Below, piece after piece: positions 31,662-43,893 of a DNA stretch of 64,000 nucleotides. Location: assembly GCF_964204865.1 (NCBI RefSeq), contig NC_135250.1, positions 31,177,395-31,241,394 on the forward strand. Reading direction: 5' to 3'. Every line of letters begins with the position of its first letter. Position 1 is the stretch's first letter. Both the position numbers and the translations under genes were made by a program. The notes below the pieces were generated by a model, which saw nothing but the letters and a program-made list of their open reading frames with translations, was not told the origin of the DNA and did no database searches. This DNA comes from Styela clava (Eukaryota; Chordata; Ascidiacea; Stolidobranchia; Styelidae).

Positions 31662-34600
31662 ATGGAAGAAGCCGTTAATTTGGAAGATGATCAAATCAGT
31701 ATCACGTCGGGTGGGGTATTCAGTGATGTTGCCAGCGTTGTTACTGAATCTTCGGCCCCAACGAATCCTAAACTTGATGAAATGTCTCAACGAGCGGCCG
31801 CCATGTTGTCGAAAATTGGAAACAAACAGAAAAGGTAAATTAAAAACGAATTTTGATGAAAAAAAATTTTAAGAACTTTGTTCTGATAAGTTTATTGTCA
31901 TTATTTTCAACTTGTATGTTTGACTCACTTTTCCACATGAAACGCCCTAGGAGCCTTTTACTGCTGCTCGTCGAGTCTTTTTATTATTTATAAATAAATT
32001 ATTTGTGTTACTTTTGGTAAACGAGTCAGTGCATTGAGCGTTATAAACTTTATAAGTTTTGCTTTTTTTCCAGGCATTTCTGTTATGTGTTTTGTTCGTT
32101 TTGTGTTCAAGTTTTTGTGTTTTCAGAATGCCGAAATAAACTGTATTGTATTATTGAGTTTTTGATATTGGGTTACCAGGTTATTGCTTTCTTTACCATC
32201 AAATCTATTAATCTTAAATTGGACAACTAATCACATTCCTGCACGTGCTTGTAACCGGACGTAATCGGCTTGACCCAGATTTCATGGACTTCTCCCCTTT
32301 ATAGACTCCAGTCACTACTAGTCTTTGATAAATAGAGTCACATTGCCTAATATGAATCAATCTAAAGCAGTGGTTCTCAAACTTTTTAAGTCGCTCCCTC
32401 TTTTTAGAATTTGTCAAATCTTCCGCCTCACCACAAAAACAACTAGCTAATGATAAGCTACAAATAACAGTAAGGCGAAGGAAATACATGAATGTCAAGT
32501 AAATTTCCAAAAGAGGACTGGCAATATTAAATCTATTTTTCACTAGCTTCACGCCCCCTCAAAAAAATGTCTACGCCCCACCATTTGAGCCACTGATCTG
32601 AAAGTGAAACAGGGTCATTTAAACTCATTATAATTTGACACTTTCAGATCTGAAGAATTCCGTAAATTCAAAGCGGCTCAAAGGAAAGAAAAAATCAAAC
32701 AACGGAAGAAAAGGCAGCAAGAACAGAAAGAATTGGGGGAGGACGCTCCGCCAAAAATGTTGTCGAAAACTATTGAAAATATGAGAGTGAAAGATGAGAC
32801 TATGGTATGTGTCATGTGGTAAATTTTTTTGTACGTTTCGCTTACATGGCCCTGTATAGGCGACCACAATGCCAGGTGCAAAACTGATTTTACTTTTCAC
32901 TTTATAAAAAGGATACCCTGTCTTCCTAGTTTCATTGCTTGATAAGGTTATCTCACAAGATATTTTCACTTTGTTGAGCATGGATTGTTTGAACATAATG
33001 GGATTTGGAATCTACCAATCACAATAAATATATAAATACAATCGGGATGATGAACCGGCCATGAGTGCCAAAAGCCCCTAGAAGGAAGCCACAAGACATT
33101 TAAGATTGGGGGCCACTGTGCTAAGCTATTGTGCAAGAGAGATGCTATCGGTCTTCCGCTGTGTTATGATTATAGTACCGGGCCAGACCTACCTCATGTC
33201 AGTAGTACCATATACAAAGAACCAACTTTGAATTTTTTGTTGACTGATTATGTGGGAATATATTGCTGGATTTTAGTCTCAAATTGGTGACGATGCACAT
33301 TCATTCTGGTTGGCTTTCAGTTTTCACCATTTAGGTTGATTTAGGTAGCGAATAAAATATAGCCAGCTATCAATATTAATATTTCGCAATAGAGGTAATT
33401 GTTATTTTTATGCCCTTTTATTTCGAAGAAACACTGATACATTTGAATTAACTCTGGCTATCCTTGCGAGCCCATATTTGAAACATTTTTATAACAGTTT
33501 TTTTTATTTAAAGTTGAATATCAATCACATCTTGAATAAATTTTTTCTAATTATCAATTCCTAATTCTAGTTGGCTTTTAGTTTCACTGGCTCATGTTGT
33601 TACAACTGTCATGGAGCAGATAAAATTAGCCAGCTATCATTACTAATTTTTTTTATTTACTTTTCTTCCAAAGAAACAGGTACATCTGAAGTAACTCTGG
33701 CTTCCCTTACGCATCGATATTTGTACCCTCTTATTAACCTTCCTCTTTCAAGGTTGAATATCAATCCTATCTTGGAAGCGCAGTTCTTACCACTTCATGG
33801 CAGCTCCTGCCACGAATCTTGCCATGTCATATCTGAAATGCTGAGTAGTCAAGTGATGTTAAACACCACCTGATGTTGCAAACGAGAATATCGGTCGTAG
33901 ACCGAAGACTTATCGATCGATTCACGCGCTCTTACTTCATAGTGACACCGTTGTCACGTCTTTTGATAGCTCGGAATCAATATCGACGAGACACAATGAA
34001 AACGTATCGAACGCGCCACTCTCAGCCCCTTTGTCCACAAACAAGACACGTGCATAAATCACTTCTTTATATTCTTGGCAAAGAACAGCGGTTTTCTTAA
34101 ATGAATAAAACACAATTGATTAACATAAGTCAAAGCATATAACAACAACAAAAGGCAAATTTCTCACCAAACGTTTTCCGATCCGGGAGGCTAATACAAT
34201 TACAATATATAACAGATAAACAGTCCACAAAACAGACAAATATCTGCGACTCTTTACACGACGATACCCTGATGCAAATGACCGAAAGGAAAACGCTAAA
34301 CCAGACAATAGATAATAATACTAATTTACGCTACATACAAAGGGTAATAATGGGTCTACAATGATTGGATACAAGGCAGAGCACGATGCACTGCATACAG
34401 TGGCAAAATATACGACAAACGTACGTTTACAACGTAACACCGTCACTAATTAATTAATAACTCGCTAACTACACGACATAATTCATCCAAAATCAATATG
34501 CTTTTGGTCCGAGATATGATGGAAGCACATGCAAATTGGAGGAGATTCAACTTCGCTTTCGTGAGATATCGAGTAACATACGAAAGTGTCCAACAGACAA

Positions 34601-36302
34601 ATATCTATCAACATACTTACACTGATGCAAAGAGCATTGATAAAAATCATATATTTCGCCGCAAGAATACTCTTGCTATCTTGAAATTTTTTTTCTAATT
34701 ATCAATTCCTATACCCACAGGTCAGCCCCCTAGACCAAGAAGTTCTATTCGATGAATCAATTGATGAAATGGCTTCGTATTTCGACCGAGAGAAGACGCC
34801 TAAAGTTTTGATCACAACGTCGGAACGACCTCGATATCGTGTCATGAAATTTATCAGAGAGGTCCAACAGTTCATTCCAAATTCTCACATTTATTACAGG
34901 TTTGTCTGTTTTTTTCGTTTCTACAGTGCAATATTCACTCTGAACAAAGCTTCTTGCAAGCAGGCTTAGCTTTTCATATTTATTTTAAGCTGAGTGAGGT
35001 GCTGGGCATGGCTTGCTATCAAATAACCCTTTCTTCAACTGAACCAATACAGATAGATGAAAATGCTTGCTTGAGATTCTTTAAAAAATTTGAAACCTCC
35101 AGAAGTATGCGCATCAAGATGGCGCACAACCTGAACATATTACGTGTATACCGGTTAGGATTCAGGGTGTGCGACATCTTGGTGTGCATACTTCTGTAGC
35201 ACCAAATTTTGTTATCTATCAGTGTCTGCTTTTATTTGGCGTTGTTCGAATCGAAAGACATTATTAAGTGTCATTATACAAAGTATAGGGTTTTGAGTCA
35301 AAGATCTTCAATGACTGGGCCAGTGCTTCTCAAAGTCGCACAGAAATTGAGGAATATGATATCTGGGAGAAGCTATGGGCAACCAGTAAAATGCTGAGAG
35401 TAACTGACACTATAAAGACTGGCTGTGCAACCTTCAATAATACAGGAATGCCAGATAGAAATAACTGGGTGAGATCGCGGGTCGTTCCTTTAGTTAACAT
35501 AAGCTTCCTAGTAGTTTTAGGCACACAACTTTTGTTTATTGATCTGATGACATGCATTGGTCAATTTGCACGAGCTCAGGTATAAGCCGTGAAACACAAA
35601 GGAATTACTTGCACGTAAAAATCAAAAACTCGTTTTGCGACCGCGCACCTGGCTGGCACTTTCCGCGGATCGTACCATTTTTTTTGTGGGCCCCAAGTTG
35701 CACATCCCTGCTATAAATACCATAAAGAAACAATAACTTATATTTTGAAATTAAATCAATCAATCAATTCCATTCACAGGAAGAGACTAGCTCTGAAGAA
35801 AATCATTCCGCAATGCATTGCTAAAGATTTCACAGATTTAATCGTCGTTAATGAGGACAGGAAAACTCCGAACGGACTAGTCTTGTGTCACCTTCCTGAC
35901 GGACCGACTGCTCATTTCAAAGTTTCAAACGTAAAATTGCGGGATGAGATTCGACGAAGTGATGCGCCGTCATCACACAAACCTGAAATTATTCTAAACA
36001 ACTTCGGAACTCGTTTGGGACATCGTGTGGGTCGTATGTTTGCTGCATTATTTCCTCATGACCCTGAGTTTAAAGGTCGTAGGGTCGTGACCTTTCACAA
36101 TCAAAGAGACTATGTATTTGTACGGCAACATCGTTACATTTTCCGGAACGAAAAGCGTGTCGGCCTTCAGGAGCTCGGGCCTCGTTTTACATTGAAACTA
36201 CGTTCTCTGCAAGTTGGGACTTTCGATTCTAAATTTGGCGAATACGAATGGATTCATAAACGCAAGGAGATGGACACCAGCAGAAGAAAATTCCATTTGT
36301 AG
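31662..36302 (+). CDS. RPF1: Ribosome production factor 1 (Brix domain), four exons
   Basis: Exons are 31662-31834, 32648-32804, 34721-34899 and 35780-36302. All junctions are GT/AG, giving 343 residues (human 349). The N-terminus is acidic and divergent. Exon 2 gives the basic [18 protein letters not shown] stretch and [18 protein letters not shown]. Exon 3 gives the start of the Brix domain ([20 protein letters not shown]). Exon 4 gives [40 protein letters not shown], the RNA-binding [16 protein letters not shown] motif and the terminal DTSRRKFHL, nearly identical to human. RPF1 acts in the nucleolus in large-subunit rRNA processing. AATAAA at 36352-36357 is a likely polyadenylation signal. 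Intron 2 is full of nested repeats. Confidence 0.96.
32368..32595. mobile_element. hAT-like MITE in RPF1 intron 1
   Basis: The ends are CAGTGGTTCTCAAAC and CCACCATTTGAGCCACTG. The flanks ATCTAAAG and ATCTGAAA agree at 6 of 8 bases. Its right edge is only about 50 bp before the exon 2 acceptor, so it sits between branch-point territory and the older intron. Confidence 0.7.
32826..32960 (-). repeat. hAT-like repeat segment in RPF1 intron 2
   Basis: Reverse-complement similarity to 46670-46800: CACTCTGTG/CTTGATAAGG, CTAGTTTC and GCCAGGTGCAAAACTGATTT correspond to words there (ATCAGTGTCGCGCCTGGC). Confidence 0.55.
33303..33775 (+). repeat. Diverged tandem duplication in RPF1 intron 2
   Basis: Units of about 250 bp start at 33303 and 33568. 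Shared words are GTTGGCTTT, AGCCAGCTATCA, AAGAAACA, TAACTCTGGCT and GTTGAATATCAATC. The first unit ends TTCTAATTATCAATTCCTA, which recurs at 34695-34712 next to the exon 3 acceptor. The second unit is therefore split by the insertion at 33775-34675. Confidence 0.7.
33880..34660 (+). repeat. Family B repeat split by an LTR
   Basis: The left part has GAATATCGGTCGTAGACCGA and ends ATAGTGACACCGT. The right part resumes CACTAATTAATTAATAACTC and continues to CTATCAACATACTTACACTG. The gap is exactly the LTR at 33952-34439. Confidence 0.8.
33952..34439. mobile_element. Probable solo LTR (488 bp)
   Basis: Starts TGTCACG and ends CGTAACA, so it has the TG...CA form with short inverted ends (6 of 7). 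It is flanked by a 4-bp duplication CCGT (33948-33951 and 34440-34443) and interrupts a family B repeat at a position intact in the other copies. No internal retrotransposon domain is present. Confidence 0.65.
35094..35203. mobile_element. Hairpin MITE, short subtype, in RPF1 intron 3
   Basis: Near-palindrome with CCAGAAGTATGCGCATCAAG at the left and CTTGGTGTGCATACTTCTG at the right. The flanking AAATTT words are not a clear duplication. Confidence 0.75.
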
Positions 36303-38249
36303 AGAATTTATCTTTCACTTTCAAATGATTATTTGAAATCCAAGAGATAATAATAAAAAATAAGCAAAGAATTCCTAAAATTTGGTCTTATGAGAAATGT
36401 GTTTTAGTGCGTCAAATTGCATTTTTCAGCGACTAGTTTATTTTAGGTATTATCAGCCGCTGGGCTGTATGTATCTCCAACGAATACTTAAATCTAGTTC
36501 TCGTACTTTTTTTAGGTGAACTTATAAACAATCAGTCGATCGCAAAATATTATGAAGATTTCAGTCAATCTCAGCTTTCCTACTATACGGCCCCGTGTTA
36601 AACTTCGACTATTTTTATTCATTGTCATAACGAAGTGTCTGTATAGGCCTTAATTGCTTATTTCCTGTTGTTTGTGTTCTGAGGCCGTGGAGTTTTGCAT
36701 GTTTCCAATGAAGTTAAAAGAGTCGAAATTTTTCAACCTAGAGTTGGGAGCTGAAGCTCATCATCATAGACTGCTGATTTCTATGCTGTGATCATCTCCA
36801 TTTGAGGTATACTGCTCAATTAATATTGAAATAAAATTTGGCAGCAGGTTTTGTCGTTTTTTCTTAATTGGGATGTAAGTAGTGGCTAAGAAATTTTGGG
36901 ACAGAAAATGCAACTATTTTGTTTTCTCGAAAATAAGACCATAGCCTGGAAATAGGGCCGAGCCTGAATTTTACAAATGATTCTAATATAAGCCCCCCCT
37001 TAAGTAAGACCAAGTCGACGGCACGAAATTTGCAAGATAAACAATTCAGTTATATTAAAATTCATGAATCTAATGACTTGCAAGACATTACAGAGGATGA
37101 ATTTTTTTTTAAATAAAAACGTGTTATTCATAAGTAGATGGATATAAGTTAACCAGTTATTTGTTTTCGTAAGCGCAGACTTGATTGGTGTTTACTTGCA
37201 CAAAACGCACCCACATAATTGCTTATAGATTTAGTATTCATTTGCATTCCTCGCCAACCTTCCTGTCAGTTCGCCAAATATATTTCAACTGCTAAATGCA
37301 AGGCATTGATCGCCGACCCATTTATTTTGTAAGTTTCAACTCCTATTGATACGTAAACCAATTTGTTAAGATGCCCTACGCCCATTTTGAACCCCGGGCT
37401 GGCTGTTTCATTGAGCCTATTCGTCATAACGGCGAACATAACCGGTATGTTAGTCGCTGATCATAACGCAGGAGTTCAATAGCACTTAGTACTTTTTCTC
37501 CATTGCCCTAAATGGAATTGATAAAAGCCCAATCACCTATTTTATAAATATAAAATATCCATTCTCTTCCTCGGCAATATTGAAACCAGGCAAAGTCGAG
37601 AACAAACGGCATCCCAAACCATCATAAGCGTGTATTGATATTTTGTTCCAACTAAGTATTATAGAGAATTCTACTTCACAGCTGTCATTGCATCAAAAAT
37701 GCTAATGCCTTCGCAGGCAAACCAAAAATGATCCAATATCTTTTTTCAAGACTGATTTTCCCGCAATTTTAACATTCCATTTCCTATCGTTTCTTAATCT
37801 AACAGTTTCCACTTCCTTAGCCATATTGTTTTACTAATCATGTCTTCTTTGATCAGTGGCATGCATGCCTACCCACAGTTCCCACGTACCGTTCAATAAC
37901 AGAGATTCCCCCCCCAAAAAATTGTCAAATTTTTTCTTTTTTCAGGTTAATCAACCACAGTTTGGGAACAACCAACCCGCTAAAAAATTTCGAAAGTACA
38001 CTATTTTTTTTTTATTATAAAACATATGACTTTTTTGTACAAATGAACACAATAGAAACTAAGCTATATAAGAAGCTAAAAGCTACAAATTAGGCTATGA
38101 AGGACCCATAATTCGTTTTTTTCAGAACTGATATTTTAAAATTTAGGTTTCTAAAAGCCCTGGGGAGTAGTTATGGACCATAATTTTTACCTGCAATTTT
38201 AAAACAGGAGTTTTTGGAGTACTAAGGAGTAGCATGGAGCACAAAATTG
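36303..38249. other. Intergenic 3' of RPF1
   Basis: Mostly unique AT-rich sequence. It holds a 45-bp SINE fragment (37152-37196, minus) and a poorly preserved segment near 36940-37030. No gene was recognised. Confidence 0.55.
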
Positions 38250-38472
38250 GGCGCTCCAGAAGTATGTGTACCAATATGGAGGTAACTAATTTCGTTCACC
38301 TACTTCACATCAAGTTCTGTGAAGGGACTGAAGCCTATTAGGCAGGGGGTATGGTATATTGATTTGGATTACACAGACAATCCCCGAACTCGTAATAGAA
38401 CTAAAATATGGAAAATCAGAAAAAAATTATGGTCCAACCCTAACCTTGTGTAGAAACACTACCGTAGTAACC
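38250..38472 (+). mobile_element. MITE, GGAGGTAACTAA-type subfamily
   Basis: Starts GGCGCTCCAGAAGTATGTGT and ends CTACCGTAGTAACC. The interior includes CACATCAAGTTCTGTGAAGG. Confidence 0.75.
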
Positions 38473-39703
38473 AAATTGTCCATTTTAGCTATTACTAAAG
38501 TTATGATGGAAATTTAATATTAAACATGATTTGACTCAAAAAGAAAAATGCAACGCAAAAAAAAATATCGAAATGTGTAAATATATTGTTGTATTGTGAA
38601 AAACATGGTAGGAGTGGTAGCGATAAACTAACATTACTTGATTTCTATTGATCGCATTTACTATATTTTGTTCATTGCAATTTGTCGAAAATACAAGTAT
38701 AATAAGTAAATAAGTATTTGTTGCTTTGAATCTTGTTCATCACAAAAAGGTTGCAATAACTTATAATTAATAACACAACGTAAAAGTACTTAAAATTAGT
38801 TGAAAAAAGTTGAACTCTAAAATTCTACTGTAATACTGAAACTATGTACGTTCTAAACTACAGAAAAATAGTTCTAAAATTAAAAATATAAAAGTAGTTG
38901 ATAACAATATATTGTATGAAAAATAAGAGGGGCGGGCGCTGGGATACTTTCTATGTCGGGCTACTAAAGTGAGGACTCGACTAGAAATGGAACTGATAGA
39001 AAATTGGAGAGTACGCAACACAATAACATTGTGCGAAGTGTTGGAATACACTCGCCATCTAATTAATGATCACCCTAAATGGGTTTGCAAATTAGAATCC
39101 TGTGGGGGGGGGGGGGAATTATGTGCACGAAGGATTGTAAAAACTCCTCATTATCGTAGGGTGGTTTATGTAACTGATGGCTGTTTCTAGCTCATTTTAC
39201 AATTTCATAGATAAACTAGGTAGTGCTCAGAGTCAAAATTTAAATATACATAATTAAAATCTGCCGCACAACATAAAAAATAATTGAATATAAAAAATAA
39301 AACATTTGGGGGGTTAAAGCTCAAACAGGAAGCTTCTTTAATAGCAAGTATGTTAGGTTGATTGTGAAAGATGGCTAAATTATCGGATTAGATGGCTTAC
39401 CGCGGCATTTACTGGAGCGTGTCGCCATGTAATACATAAACTTATCAGAATCGTCTAAGCATTATTATTTGATATCATTGAATAACACGGAAAAATCAGA
39501 TTTCATACTATTCTGATCAGGTTAGGTGGCAGAACAGTGGTTTTCAACCTGTTTGTCGAGAAGAATTCCTGTGCAATGCTGCAATAAGCAGTATTGTATT
39601 GACTATATAAGTAAAAGCAAACCTCGTACTGACAAAATAAAATGATTTTTAAAGGGTAGTAAATTTAATAATAGTGGCAAACCTAATATGTATTCTATTA
39701 TGT
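38473..39703. repeat. Intergenic with diverged SINE remnant
   Basis: A SINE relic at about 39000-39190 (+) keeps AGTGTTGGAATACACTCGCC, GGGTTTGCAAATTAGAATCC and GTAGGGTGGTTTATGTAAC, and contains a 13-G run near 39105. The rest is AT-rich with no recognised feature. Confidence 0.6.
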
Positions 39704-39813
39704 GGCGCTCCCGAAGTATGTGCACCAAGATGGCGCACAACCTGAACCCTAACCTGGTACACATACTATGTTCAGGTTGTGCGCCATCTTGGTGCACATA
39801 CTTCTGGAGCTCC
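39704..39813. mobile_element. Hairpin MITE, short subtype (110 bp)
   Basis: Near-perfect palindrome from GGCGCTCCCGAAGTATGTGC to GCACATACTTCTGGAGCTCC. The flanks TATTATGT (39696-39703) and GATTATGT (39814-39821) agree at 7 of 8 bases. Confidence 0.85.
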
Positions 39814-40085
39814 GATTATGTTCAAATAACAGGCCTATAATAATATAGACTCGAAGTTCGGACTGTACTGGCGGAATCCTGGTTGAAAACCATCGTTATA
39901 AAAATACAATCCTTAACCTAAGATTAACAGAATTAAAGATGGAAAAATTGCGGAATAGTACAGAAATTTCTTGAAAAGAGGGCTTAATGGACATTAGAGG
40001 AATCAGATTATGCACTGCTATAAGGAGTGACCGTCTGTTTATGACAACACCATGGTCACGTCATCTTCCTTCTGTTACATCATTG

Positions 40086-40277
40086 TCATAGTGGAGAAGT
40101 GTCATCTTCCATTTTCAAGGTGATATCATTGGCTGCGGTCCCGTTGCTTTCTGGTTGCTTAATATGAGGGCTTTGCATCACTGAATTGCTACCAACACTA
40201 GTTGGCGATGTCGAGTTGCTAGAATGACGACAACATTTACGTTCTGGATAAGTCAAGCTTCTGTAGTAGAGATAAAT
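40086..40277 (-). CDS. Probable last exon of the phospholipid phosphatase gene
   Basis: The minus strand shows TTATTTCTACAG followed by a phase-0 frame of 63 residues: IYLYYRSLTYPERKCCRH, then a Ser/Thr/Asn-rich tail ending MEDDTSPL and a stop. The phase matches the donor GTAAGT after exon 55629-55453. The join completes the sixth membrane helix (GTTMGLFA then IYLYYRSL) and adds a cytoplasmic tail of a size usual for lipid phosphate phosphatases. The link crosses a 15.2-kb intron and is an inference. The alternative is the 3' exon of an unrelated membrane protein. Confidence 0.55.
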   Translation of the reverse strand: MYLYYRSLTYPERKCCRHSSNSTSPTSVGSNSVMQSPHIKQPESNGTAANDITLKMEDDTSPL

Positions 40278-40537
40278 CTGTAGAAATAATAAGGTCACAG
40301 GTAATACACAAGGAAGTAAAAGATTTGAATTTGAAATTTGTCATAAGTTATGATTTAGCACTATCATGTTAAGTAATTAATGCATCACCTATTTACTTAA
40401 GTCTTTGTCCTACCCCTTTCCTGTTCTGTTACTGCATTACAACTAATTTTTTTTTCATTTTTTTTCTATGACAAATCCTCAATTCAAAAATTAAATTCGA
40501 TAAAGTATTTGGACACGAACCTTAGAACATACTAGTC

Positions 40538-40900
40538 GAGGGGTGTGCAACATTTTTAGTTGGTGGGCCATACACGAAACTAACTTCAGACACCTAGCTG
40601 GACCATACAAAAAGATAGTTTTTCCATGTAAACGGAGAATTAAAAAATTTGCACAATGGAAAAGGCAATTGCGCAGATTCACTGTAATTAAATGCACTCG
40701 GCAAAATGGCCAAAAATTTAACACAGCGACAAGAGCAAAACAACAATATGTATTTTTACCCGCGTGAGCGCCTTTTTAAACATAAACAGTCGGGTAAGGA
40801 TTTTATATCTGAAGGGAAAAGTCTGTGTGTTAACCAAGGCCACACTAAATAGCTTGGCAAGATGGATGGTGGCCAGTGGGCTGCCTGTTGCACACCCCTA
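40538..40900. mobile_element. hAT-like MITE GAGGGGTGTGCAAC
   Basis: The ends are GAGGGGTGTGCAAC and GTTGCACACCCCTA. The flanks TACTAGTC (40530-40537) and TGCTAGTC (40901-40908) agree at 7 of 8 bases. The interior includes GGTGGGCCATACACG. Confidence 0.8.
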
Positions 40901-42429
40901 TGCTAGTCAAAGCCTAATCATTAGTTGGCTACTCATAGCACACCGAAAAATAATTTTAAAACAGCTGATCAAAATTCTTAATTTTTAATGAGAAGCATTT
41001 TCTACGAAAGGAAACTACTAATAAATATGGCTGTAAATGTGAATGAACTTTTATTTAAAAAAAAAGATGCCATGAACTTAGCCTATGCACACCATGCAAT
41101 AATTTCATGAGAAATTATTACAATTGCAGTCAATGAAGATTGTATATATCTATCGAATATGCCAAAAATTTAAACATACCTCAATAAATAAACGCGAATG
41201 TGAATTTTTCATTGTGAACACATTATTATTTTTGAAAAGATGCCATGAACTTAGCTAATGTACACCATACAATATTTTCTCAAGAAATGAGTTTAATCCT
41301 GAATTTTTTAATTCTCTAGCGTTAGCCATAGATGCAAACGAGCTTTATGAATATGGGTATAAATATGAACAATTGAAAATCTATGTTTTTTAACGATGCT
41401 ACATAATTAGGTAATGCACACCATACAATAATTTTGCATGAAAATTATTGCAATTCTTGAAGCTGATTGGAAAGTTATCTACATTATTTAGGAAGAATGT
41501 GCATCCTGGGTATAGCGACACAGCTCGAGGCTGAATATTGAAGTTTTTGCAGACGAAGGGTCATGGTAAGTGATCATGTTGGGCCGAAGGTCACTGAGAT
41601 GACCTTGAGGATATATTCTGTGTGGACATGCTATGACGGGTATTCTTCTTTTGTGCTAAGCTGTTAAATTTGTGTTTTAATCTGGCTTTTTAAGTTGATC
41701 AGGAAGTCAAACTCAATAAATGCTGCTGAATAATATATACCGCCTCTATATAAACACGCCTGACACAAAGATAACAAGAAGAAAGCATCAGGACAAGCTG
41801 GTGTCCATATATTTGAGCATTGCTCTCTTGTTAATAATTAGTTTAACTAGATTGCTAAAAAAACTCTTCACACACGGTTAAACCAGAATTCAAAAACCAT
41901 TCAAGTGTAAATTTGTGTTATTCCACTCAAGGTATGTTACGATAGGATTTTCAAAATATCCAGAGAGAGAGGAAATATGAGAAGACGGCTAATCATGTGC
42001 CAGACCATGTCCTATCATTCAGAACATCAGAAAGAAAATTAGTGCATTGTGATATGTAGATTGATAAAAAGGTGTGCGATGATGTAATTCCACCTCATGA
42101 GTTTGTGTCCTGGCAGCAATTCACTAACCCAGATTAAAATTAAAATATTCTGTCTAGTCATGGTTCACTGCTTTTCAATAAGGAAAGAGTTTGAGTATAA
42201 GCGGTGTCTGCAGTAGACAACAGTAGTTTTAATATTGTGAGTGCATAGGAATTTATGCACATTATTTTTCAAGTGCAACCAAGCAAAGCAAGTGTAATCA
42301 TCCATGACAAGTGCAACAAACTGTGACAAGTGCAACCAACCGTAACAATGAGTGTGAAAAGTGCATAATTATAGGACAAGACAGCATGAAGAACAAGTCG
42401 CCACCACTACTGTGCTACCACAATCACCA

Positions 42430-42600
42430 CATGCAAATAGAGTAATAGCGGCACCTGGTGGCTGAATTATCGGGGTCAGATTCATCACTAGGTGCTGATA
42501 AAGGGCGGAGTCTGTCTGTTTCACCATTACTTGAACTTTCCTTGCCATCAGACTGTCCACAATTTCGTTTTTTATGTAGGGGTTTCAAAGACTTTGAAAA
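42430..42600 (-). other. Possible alternative exon
   Basis: On the minus strand, after a possible acceptor ACTTTTCAAAG, an open frame reads LHKKRNCGQSDGKESSSNG, then TDRLRPLSAPSDESDPDNS, before a stop. Composition resembles a cytoplasmic tail and the frame could follow the phase-0 donor at 55453, but it would leave the sixth helix short. There is no homology evidence. Confidence 0.2.
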
Positions 42601-43893
42601 GTGGTAAATCTAAGGAAGAAGGTTTTAGGATCGGGGTAATTATCTTGCTACAATATTTCTTGTGCTTAGGAGTGATTGCTCAAAGTAATTATCAAAAATT
42701 GAGAACACTCAAAAACGACTGGCTTTGGGGTTAGAGCGTTGGCTAACTATAGGTATAAATATTTTCGCTCCATAATCAGCATGAAAGACGATAAAACAAA
42801 TATAAAAACAAATTGAATAAAACTAATTACAGAATCAGGAAAGCGAACATTGGCATCGCAGATTAAACATCTCTGGATCCAAACCTCACCCATGGTGTAA
42901 TAAATTAGATAGGCGATGCTAAACTCGAAAGATTCTGGTTTTACCAATAACAAATGCTCTCTATACAGGGTGTCTGTCCATAAAGCCCCTTTACAATTTT
43001 GTTATGAAGTCAATTCTCAATATATCTTAACCAGGTTTATTGTTTTTAATCAGTAATTGTTAAAGTGTTTTTGCCTCATTTATTACATCTGTGAGAGCAA
43101 GAACAATACAATATATGATATCGATAAATTCCCTTTGCAATTTGAATTTGGGGACTTTATGGATACCCTGCATAACAGTAGAGGATGAAGAGAAAATGCT
43201 GTGAAATAAATCAAATTAAAAAGTTGACCTAAATTCGGCAAGGTTTGTGTCATCTTGTCCAAATCATAGAAAACTTCTGAAAATAATTATTTCGAAATCA
43301 TGAAATTTAATATTTTCCGTGAATTGTGAAGAAAAACGTATGTCGCCAGTAATTTGAGACTTTCTTTTCGAGCGAGGAATGACCTTGAGAAGTGACCTTG
43401 CTTTAAAATAACATTTTTCTGCGTTGATATTCAAAACAATGGATAAATATAAGTATCAGAAACCCATTAAGTGCAAATTACAAGGTTAAAAGTTAAGATA
43501 ATAATAACGAAAAAGCTTTTCTTGTGCTTATTTGAAATCAATCCCCAGAACTACAAGATTAGGTTGAATCTAAACAAATAGACTCAAAATGGTTCATAAT
43601 CACCCCCTATTAACTGTTTATCCTGACATTTTTGGCTCGGCTGTGTGGAGCATTCTGTTATTTTTCACCAGACTGGGAATATAAGTTTATTTCGACTCCA
43701 TAATCAGCAATAGACGACAATAATAATAGATAAAAATAAAAGTAAAAGTAACTGATTATAGAATCGGGAAAGCGAACAAAACCTAGAGTAAGGTTTGAAA
43801 CGTACAGATTTTAGATGGAAAGGTATTGATAAAAGAAGTAGTATGGTTCGCTCACCCAAAAGTAAAAAAAAAAAATATATATACACTTTATAT

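Larger units (their letters stand above)
33775..34675. mobile_element. Composite insertion in RPF1 intron 2
   Basis: A 901-bp block flanked by an exact 8-bp repeat CTATCTTG (33767-33774 and 34676-34683) that splits the tandem duplication. It starts with the sequence shared with 25425-25845 (TTACCACTTCATGGCAGCTC), then a family B repeat from about 33880, itself split by a probable solo LTR. Confidence 0.6.

Noticed and set aside
42369-42560. 63-codon minus-strand frame beginning MDSLMARK
   Set aside because: A different frame of the same strand reads as a more plausible Ser/Asp-rich tail (listed at low confidence). This one shows no similarity.
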